From: Ophiothrix spiculata
Taxonomy: Eukaryota; Echinodermata; Ophiuroidea; Amphilepidida; Ophiotrichidae
Direction: 5' to 3' (one strand)
DNA: 21,330 bases
Assembly (NCBI GenBank): GCA_000969725.1
Contig: JXSR01S041650.1
The notes below the pieces were generated by a model. That model ran no database searches. It had not been told where the DNA came from and was given only the letters and a program-made list of their open reading frames with translations. Below, in pieces: positions 17,901-21,330 of the stretch. Each line of letters begins with the position of its first letter. Position 1 is the first letter of the stretch. Both the position numbers and the translations under genes were made by a program.

Positions 17901-19839
17901 TTACAAATTTTATTCACTTCATTTACTGAAGTATGATGCATGGACATAAGGTCAACATAAAACTTTGAAAATCCTAACTCTTTCAAAAGTGAGCCTTGGA
18001 CATCTGAACAGAAAAGATGCCTTTATCATTCAATCAATCATGACTTGGGCAGATAAAATCTGATTGAAGGAAACTCCATAATGTTCAACAGCCGTGTACT
18101 TTCTCAAAATCTTACAGGTATCACAACAAATGATGTATTACCAATTACAAAGAATTTTTCTTTTTACTCTTTCAAACAGTTGTCTTCCAATTCCCTTTGT
18201 TACCAGCTACAAAACTAACAATAACATACCACATGGGGAATGTCCTTTGTCTCTTTGTTCCAATCCGTGTCCTTGATATCTGAGTTGAGCATGGTACAGC
18301 ATCCAGGTGATGCGAGCTGTTAGGGACAGCCGGTACCCATGAGCTTCATTTAATGTGAATGAATTACCTTTCCCGAGCTGAACTTACCACATGGGGAATG
18401 TTCTCTGTCTCTTTGTTCCAATCCGTGTCCTTGATATCTGAGTTGAGCATGGTACAGCATCCAGGTGATGCGAGCTGTTAGGGACAGCCGGTACCCACGA
18501 ATCACGGCTTCTCTTGGGTTTCACCTCTCGTATGATGGTGTCTGTGTTGATGGCAACTGCTTTGTATTTCTCATCGTTTCCTTCCAGCATATCCTCTACC
18601 TCTGCTGCTCTTAGAAGTGTCACATTAGTGGCAAGTCCATGTTGTCCAAACCCTACAAACAATTACAAAAATCAGTAGTAGGCTCATTCCAGTGAAAATG
18701 AAACTTTTTTGACTTCAAGCAAAAAATCAGCTTTTTTATTCAACCACATAAGCAGGTTTTTCAGTCATACGTTTGTTACTTGGTACGTGAAAAGTATTTT
18801 CTAATCAGACATTTTAAAGTTTTTCTATCCGTGCCTGAATGAGCACATGTTTTAATTAAAAAATGTCACAAACGTTACCAAAAAGTTACACCAAACGTTA
18901 CCAAATAAAACATTGCATTAAAAGAAATCCTGACGATAGAATTTCCTACCACTTTTATGAAATATTTGTAGATATTTTACCCATCATCTGTGAAAAGCCC
19001 AATAAAAAATTCGCTAATATGTCAGAGAATGTTTACTTTTAAGTCATTTGGAGCAAAAAAACATTTCCGTGCGATGTCACAAACGTTACATGAACTTTAT
19101 TCAGTATTTTGGCAATTATTTTAATCTTTAAACACCTACATATCTCGATCCTACCAGTGAGCACCATTATCAACAACAAACTTGTGGATATAATGTTTAT
19201 GCTAGGTTCTGTGACCATTTCAAAGCGAAATTTTCAATTTTTTGGTCACTAACGTTACTTTGGAACGCACAGTACGAATTCCCTATATAGGAATAATGTT
19301 ATATCAGATTGATTTTCCAAGATTAAGGTCCACATCAAACAAAGAATTTACAACTGTCTAGGCTTATAATGTCAAATTGAAATCTCCTTATAAAAACACT
19401 TGATAAGTTGACATCTGTGTTCTTTGATTTTGTGATAGCGACTCTCCAATGGAAGTGCCCAGATGGTGGACATTTGATGAACATTTTTAATACTGGTACT
19501 GTGCATGATGATTGGCTATAAACGAAACAAATACACATTTTATGAAAAAATATTATCCAATCACATGCCATTCAAGAAGGGTTGCTACAAACTATCATGA
19601 CCATGACTTCATCAACAAAATCTTAATCATATAATGGTGTATGGCAGTGACTGACGAAAGTGCAGTCATCTTCAATTTCTAAGGGCTAGCCTAGATTCCA
19701 CTTGGAAAAAAACTCATGTCCACTTACTCTCTCCTTGTTCTACGATAGCTTTGCGTTCTTCCAGATTGGCTAATTTCCTCCATAGTGACGGGTACTTCTT
19801 GTATAGAGAACCTCTGAACATACGAAGATAGTTACCAAC
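8947..19839 (-). CDS. SMARCB1: SMARCB1 (SNF5/INI1), SWI/SNF chromatin-remodelling core subunit; seven exons, 5' exon outside window
   Basis: Seven minus-strand exons join as 19839-19728, 18652-18388, 17153-17026, 16564-16395, 14973-14786, 10917-10786 and 8986-8947. They total 1035 nt (344 residues plus TAG), with GT-AG introns and matching phases throughout. The product is recognised by long blocks of near identity to human SMARCB1, for example [58 protein letters not shown] and [11 protein letters not shown]. In the family, this nuclear protein is a core BAF/PBAF subunit: an N-terminal winged-helix domain (end of it at residues 1-~75 here), two SNF5 repeats (about 145-210 and 225-287) and a C-terminal basic helix that contacts the nucleosome acidic patch. 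The first coding exon was searched for upstream to 21330 and not found. With it, the protein would be about 373 residues, close to the short human isoform. Introns carry many repeats. Identity is very secure; expression is inferred. Confidence 0.96.
9285..9545. repeat. Possible dispersed repeat with TGACCT motifs
   Basis: The block holds several ttgacctt and gtgacctttgacctta motifs, then aaaagttacaggaaaaagtt and an acagacga end. Repeats with such motifs are common in invertebrate genomes, from memory. It ends where the LINE fragment begins. Boundaries are uncertain. Confidence 0.35.
9551..10076 (+). mobile_element. 5'-truncated LINE 3' end (C-terminal reverse-transcriptase ORF, CR1/L2-like)
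   Basis: An open frame of 144 codons (9551-9985) carries the usual C-terminal tail of non-LTR retrotransposon reverse transcriptases: [65 protein letters not shown], then [17 protein letters not shown]. The catalytic RT core and endonuclease are missing, so it is a dead 5'-truncated copy. After the TAA comes a short 3' UTR with the gcgccttataagaacc motif and a TTA/ATT microsatellite tail (10054-10073). This fits CR1/L2-type LINEs, though the clade is my inference. It sits in SMARCB1 intron 7 in antisense orientation. The frame lacks stops, so the insertion is fairly young. Confidence 0.85.
10340..10620. repeat. T-rich repeat with gaccgaccctac motifs
   Basis: ggctcgaccgaccctaaatt near 10380 and cagaccgaccctacttg near 10566 bracket a T-rich stretch. 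The motif resembles the inside of the element at 14386-14744, suggesting a related non-autonomous family. Clear terminal repeats were not found. The overlapping 67- and 98-codon frames are low-complexity artefacts. Confidence 0.35.
10786..10917 (-). CDS. SMARCB1: SMARCB1 exon 7 (C-terminal domain)
   Basis: The acceptor is ccaccag and the donor gtaagc; at 132 nt it equals human exon 8. It encodes [20 protein letters not shown] then [20 protein letters not shown], ending RNT plus a split Arg codon. EKKIRDQD starts the basic C-terminal helix that binds the nucleosome acidic patch in BAF structures. Confidence 0.95.
11060..11545 (+). mobile_element. Possible LINE 3' UTR remnant with ATT tail
   Basis: The block ends in cgtgaataaagaaag followed by an ATT/TTA-rich tail (11523-11542), the typical 3' end of a non-LTR retrotransposon on the plus strand. 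No RT protein motif was found in it; short open frames such as 11065-11250 are not recognisable. It could also be another non-autonomous retroelement. It lies in SMARCB1 intron 6. Confidence 0.4.
11637..12175. mobile_element. 539-bp element with about 27-bp TIRs
   Basis: cttaaagggactggcctaga at the left mirrors tctaggctagtcattttaag at the right, with about five mismatches over 27 bp. The interior is AT-rich and non-coding. A fragment of the same terminus is present at 19682-19717. It lies in SMARCB1 intron 6. Confidence 0.65.
12176..12582. other. No recognised feature (SMARCB1 intron 6)
   Basis: Unique-looking intron sequence. A 70-codon plus-strand frame (12355-12567) has no recognisable motif. 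Confidence 0.4.
12583..13055 (-). mobile_element. Decayed LINE fragment (reverse-transcriptase C-terminus)
   Basis: The minus-strand frame at 12864-12583 gives [11 protein letters not shown], then [40 protein letters not shown] and [13 protein letters not shown]. This is the C-terminal tail of a non-LTR retrotransposon RT with the RGHS...FF..RV...WN.LP pattern. Upstream, in shifted frames with stops, pieces such as [21 protein letters not shown] and [20 protein letters not shown] are readable to about 13050. It is a frameshifted relic lying in SMARCB1 intron 6 in the same orientation as the gene. It is a different LINE lineage from the copy at 9551. Confidence 0.75.
13056..14286. other. No recognised feature (SMARCB1 intron 6)
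   Basis: Intron sequence. Only short direct repeats are visible, such as gtaagagcct near 13480 and 13505, and tgacatagaaag twice near 13774-13802. No gene. Confidence 0.4.
14287..14368 (-). pseudogene. Partial duplicate of SMARCB1 exon 6 with splice donor, frameshifted
   Basis: It matches 14774-14847, including the donor region (acctacctgaatgc) and the run agctgagttgtcccctaata. It carries about 7 extra bases near 14307-14315 and a few substitutions, so the reading frame is lost. The rest of the same duplicated unit is found beyond the inserted element at 14745-14773 (matching 14852-14882). The original unit was thus a tandem copy of about 100 bp lying directly downstream of exon 6 in intron 6. 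Confidence 0.85.
14386..14744. mobile_element. 359-bp MITE-like insertion with terminal inverted repeats
   Basis: The left end reads gtttggttgccctcc and the right end is its inverted match gaagggcaaccaaac (14 of 15 pair). The block is flanked by aaat on both sides (14382-14385 and 14745-14748), a likely target-site duplication. It splits the downstream duplicate of SMARCB1 exon 6, so it inserted after that duplication. It contains cgaccctatttttcagcc and gaccgaccgaccaaccctct. No transposase frame was seen, so it is non-autonomous. Confidence 0.75.
14745..14773 (-). pseudogene. Second piece of the duplicated SMARCB1 exon 6 fragment
   Basis: aattccaaggcctaaatctg followed by catataa matches exon sequence at 14852-14882 with a small deletion and a few changes. 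With 14287-14368 it makes one duplicated unit now separated by the element at 14386-14744. The unit abuts the true exon's donor region, which begins at about 14774. Confidence 0.7.
14786..14973 (-). CDS. SMARCB1: SMARCB1 exon 6 (SNF5 repeat 2)
   Basis: The acceptor is ttcaatag and the donor gtaggt. It is 188 nt, one codon less than human exon 7 (MASTNSP in place of MSEKENSP). It encodes [18 protein letters not shown] and [20 protein letters not shown], that is, SNF5 repeat 2 with the conserved region reported in human INI1 to act as a masked nuclear export signal. The 3' part of this exon and its donor are duplicated downstream at 14287-14368 plus 14745-14773. Confidence 0.95.
15368..15543. 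mobile_element. 176-bp foldback element
   Basis: aggtattcaaacatgtcaca at the left mirrors tgtggcgtgtttgaatacct at the right. Complementarity extends about 55 bp inward, including agttgttcatcgcgaatcaa. An inner hairpin (agagttgtt with aacaactct) is also visible. It lies in SMARCB1 intron 5. The 69-codon plus-strand frame across it is not a gene. Confidence 0.75.
15860..16074. mobile_element. 215-bp AT-rich insertion between 12-bp direct repeats
   Basis: gttgtgtgcagt occurs at 15848-15859 and again at 16075-16086, consistent with a target-site duplication around an insertion. The insert is rich in taaattac and ttaccggtaa motifs in both orientations. It lies in SMARCB1 intron 5. No coding potential. 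Confidence 0.55.
16395..16564 (-). CDS. SMARCB1: SMARCB1 exon 5 (SNF5 repeat 1, second half)
   Basis: The acceptor is ttcaacag and the donor gtaagg. It is 170 nt, against 167 in human exon 6, giving one extra residue in [11 protein letters not shown]. It encodes [20 protein letters not shown] and TDQRVILK, completing repeat 1 and the linker to repeat 2. It ends in phase 0, as in human. Confidence 0.94.
16801..16872 (+). mobile_element. tRNA-like sequence, probable SINE head
   Basis: tggtgaagtggttaa fits a pol III A box in a tRNA D-arm, and ggttcaattca fits a B box about 33 bp later, the spacing of a tRNA gene. A ttttt run follows near 16896. The acceptor stem does not pair well and the anticodon arm is degenerate, so a functional tRNA is unlikely and a tRNA-derived SINE remnant is favoured. 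It lies in SMARCB1 intron 4, antisense. Confidence 0.45.
17026..17153 (-). CDS. SMARCB1: SMARCB1 exon 4 (start of SNF5 repeat 1)
   Basis: The acceptor is ttctcag and the donor gtaagt; at 128 nt it has the same length as human exon 5. It encodes [20 protein letters not shown] then [20 protein letters not shown], the start of SNF5 repeat 1, the segment known in the family to contact BAF155/170 and other partners. It differs little from the human protein (S/H and P/D changes around residue 141). A split codon G|AA joins it to the next exon. Confidence 0.95.
17410..17815 (-). mobile_element. Decayed LINE fragment (reverse-transcriptase C-terminus and 3' end)
   Basis: The minus-strand frame at 17775-17554 contains [15 protein letters not shown] and later [16 protein letters not shown], matching the KCLNG.AP.Y and AP.LWN.LP motifs of LINE RT C-termini. 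It continues as [14 protein letters not shown] after a frameshift, then a 3' end with gcgctgtgatc and ggcgctatgtg near 17413-17446. Upstream (to about 17815) the frame has stops. It is a relic in SMARCB1 intron 3, in gene orientation. Confidence 0.65.
18227..18339 (-). repeat. Partial duplicate of SMARCB1 exon 3 with its splice donor
   Basis: This 113-bp block matches 18385-18497 at 111 of 113 positions, offset 158 bp, and lies in intron 3 just downstream of the true exon. The two differences fall in adjacent codons and are both synonymous (CAG AGA in the exon, CAA AGG here). A donor-like gtatgt follows the copied end, after 18230. An AG at 18344-18345 would define a 114-nt cassette (18343-18230). 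It has no stop codon and the same phase on both sides, but the preceding intron would be only 44 nt and has a poor pyrimidine tract. It may be a real tandem duplication, an alternative exon or an assembly or haplotype artefact. The sequence identity is certain; the function is open. Confidence 0.9.
18388..18652 (-). CDS. SMARCB1: SMARCB1 exon 3 (equivalent to human exons 3+4 fused)
   Basis: The acceptor is ttgtag and the donor is gtaagt; the exon is 265 nt. The human c.233-500 interval, split by an intron, is 268 nt. The exon encodes the linker after the winged helix, including [20 protein letters not shown] and [20 protein letters not shown]. The last codon is split TG|C, giving Cys with the next exon. 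The 3' 109 nt plus the donor are duplicated 158 bp downstream (18227-18339). Reading past the donor meets a TAA at once. Confidence 0.95.
18763..19262. repeat. Cluster of cacaaacgttac-like motifs
   Basis: cacaaacgttac occurs near 18867 and 19078. Related forms are caccaaacgttacc near 18889, cactaacgttac near 19246 and, inverted, acgtttgttac near 18769. They are spread over SMARCB1 intron 2. This may be an old element with internal repeats; terminal repeats were not found. Confidence 0.45.
19682..19717. repeat. Solo terminus of the 11637-12175 element family
   Basis: ggctagcctagattccactt then ggaaaaaaactcatg matches the reverse complement of the right end of the element at 11637-12175 (gactagcctagattccacct). 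Only this end was found. It ends about 10 bp from SMARCB1 exon 2, inside intron 2 at its 5' end. Confidence 0.55.
19728..19839 (-). CDS. SMARCB1: SMARCB1 exon 2 (winged-helix domain)
   Basis: The acceptor ttgcag precedes GTT GGT AAC TAT, and the exon ends after one base of a codon at the donor gtaagt. It encodes 37 residues ([20 protein letters not shown], then [17 protein letters not shown]) of the N-terminal winged-helix DNA-binding domain. The start phase (0) and end phase (1) match human exon 2. The exon is 27 nt shorter, lacking the nine residues that human SMARCB1 also omits in its short isoform. Repeat-like sequence begins a few bases beyond the donor (19682-19717). Confidence 0.93.
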
Positions 19840-20559
19840 CTGCAATTAAAATACAGTGAAATTTCCTAAAATAAATGATTATAAATACAATAAATCCCCT
19901 ATGGTTTTATGGTATTACTCACAGATATCTTATTGTCAATAGCTAAAGAAAGTTGTGAGTAGATTTTGGACTTGACATACATTCTCTATTCTTTATAGAA
20001 CATCAAAAACAGGTTACACTGCACTTTGATAAATTTGGCATTGAATTTACTTATGGCTTGAATGTCACATTAAATATGTTCCTGGGTGATCAACTAACAT
20101 CTACTGAGTGCTGCTTAAATGTTATAATTTTTTCAAAATCCACCATATTTTATCAAATTATAGTGACACTAAAATGGCCATTATTCCATTTCGAATATAA
20201 AGATCGTATTGCAATCTTGTCACAGGCGATATAACAAAACCAGTGCTAACACTGGTGCACCTGAAATTTACGACAGGATACAGGCTTTGTTGTCGGTCGA
20301 TAGCGCAATACCTCCTACATGTAGTCCCAAAGTAACTAGAGTCTTCAAAAAAAAAATTTCAAAACAAAATTTTGACTACTTTTGTGAAACCACTTGTTGA
20401 AGAGGCCATCTTATTAGATTTTAAAAAATTTCTATCAATCTCGAATGCAGTGCCCACTTCTGACTGTGGTAGATATTTTGGGTAAACGTATTTCATACAG
20501 AGGTTCAGAGTTGAGCGTATCCATACCTGATATGAGTAGGGATACGTTTCGGATCCAAA
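19840..20559. other. SMARCB1 intron 1 sequence, nothing recognised
   Basis: It lies upstream of exon 2 on the minus strand. I looked for the expected first coding exon (ending in FYMIGSE before a donor) and did not find it. One small palindrome, ccagtgctaacactgg, lies near 20240. Confidence 0.45.
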
Positions 20560-20760
20560 TACCGCCTAACCCACTGGCGTAATAACCGGAAGGGGTGAGG
20601 GGCCCCTGAGGACTCTCAAACTTGCCCCCAGATCCTGTTTTCTTTTTTTTAAAAAGCTGGCTAAGTGTCTCAAAAGTGCCAGAAATCAAAAGCTTCCAGG
20701 GCTATGCCCCTGGACCCTTGCACTGAACTCATGCCTCATATACTATATGAGGCACTGACG
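20560..20760. repeat. Transposon-like remnant with hairpins
   Basis: cccactggcgtaataaccgg, ggggcccctgaggactctca and cagggctatgcccctgg look like the end of a degraded DNA element. A perfect 10-bp stem (tgcctcatat, loop act) lies at 20732-20754. The 84-codon minus-strand frame across this block is not recognisable. Confidence 0.4.
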
Positions 20761-21330
20761 TCGAATTCGGCAGCCTATACCTAATATTAGGGCTAGTGTT
20801 CCGGAATTTGTAACGCACCTTACGGCTACATGTGACAATATGACTCCAAACAAATTGGCTTGATTACTTCATATAACTGATATCAAACAAACTTACTATT
20901 CACTTTGGTCATTTATTTCCACTATTAAAAAGTAATTTGATGTATACATATAATTAAAATAATTAAAATGATTAATTAAATATGTTACTCTATGGGCTCC
21001 TCAACCGCCGCTCCACCCCTGACCCACTGTTACTCTTCATGCCATAACTTTGTTATTAAAAATCCCCAAAGCATGGGATTTTTTTTATTTTAAAGAAGAA
21101 AGACTTAGACTAAGTGGAAGTATTAAAAAAAAACCTACTTTTAAAAAGAGAACCCTGAAACAGCTCCACCATATTGGATGGACCAGTTTCTGACTTGTGA
21201 CCATCTGTCATTCTCAAGTAGTAAATTCATCTCATTTTCCAAGGTAATCATATGATCAATTATGTGTGAATTATCTGAATAGAAATTATGAATAGGACTC
21301 AAGTCCTTGTGTTCAGTCTTGCACGCTAAA
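20761..21330. other. Probable SMARCB1 intron 1, nothing recognised
   Basis: AT-rich, with no open frame of note and no clear repeat. It extends to the right edge. Confidence 0.4.

Noticed and set aside
18865-19090. CRISPR-like repeat array from the cacaaacgttac motifs
   Set aside because: Spacing is irregular, the motifs are short and variable and some are inverted, and the context is a eukaryotic intron.
20435-20689. 84-codon minus-strand frame as SMARCB1 exon 1
   Set aside because: It lacks the conserved FYMIGSE ending before a donor and lies in transposon-like sequence.

Overview
The window looks like nuclear DNA of an invertebrate metazoan, most likely marine. It is AT-rich, has long introns with GT-AG boundaries, and is packed with short inverted-repeat elements and 5'-truncated LINE fragments that end in ATT/TTA microsatellites. 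The species cannot be told from the sequence alone. A deuterostome would fit, because the one conserved gene shares almost all of its intron positions with the human gene.

One gene is clear: the SWI/SNF (BAF) chromatin-remodelling subunit SMARCB1 (SNF5/INI1), on the minus strand. Seven coding exons lie at 19839-19728, 18652-18388, 17153-17026, 16564-16395, 14973-14786, 10917-10786 and 8986-8947. They join without a frame break into 344 codons plus a TAG stop. The first coding exon (about 28-31 residues in relatives) lies beyond the right edge. Most exon lengths equal those of human SMARCB1, but human exons 3 and 4 are a single exon here.

The most unusual structure is that two of these exons have partial duplicates just downstream in the next intron, each carrying a copy of the 5' splice site. 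One (18227-18339, copy of exon 3) is 111/113 identical, keeps the reading frame and differs only by synonymous changes. The other (near 14287-14368, copy of exon 6) is frameshifted and split by a 359-bp inverted-repeat insertion.

The introns also hold LINE 3' fragments (9551-10076 plus strand; 12583-13055 and 17410-17815 minus strand), a tRNA-like SINE head (16801-16872) and several MITE-like elements. Left of 8.9 kb I recognise no protein-coding gene. That part has a tandem repeat (1-195), several inverted-repeat elements (1205-1610, 2607-2860, 3458-3633, 7022-7275, 7373-7653, 8316-8589), a possible plus-strand polyadenylation site (5175) and a possible plus-strand promoter with a first exon ending exactly at an ATG (6770-6957). 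20-21.3 kb holds more repeat remnants.
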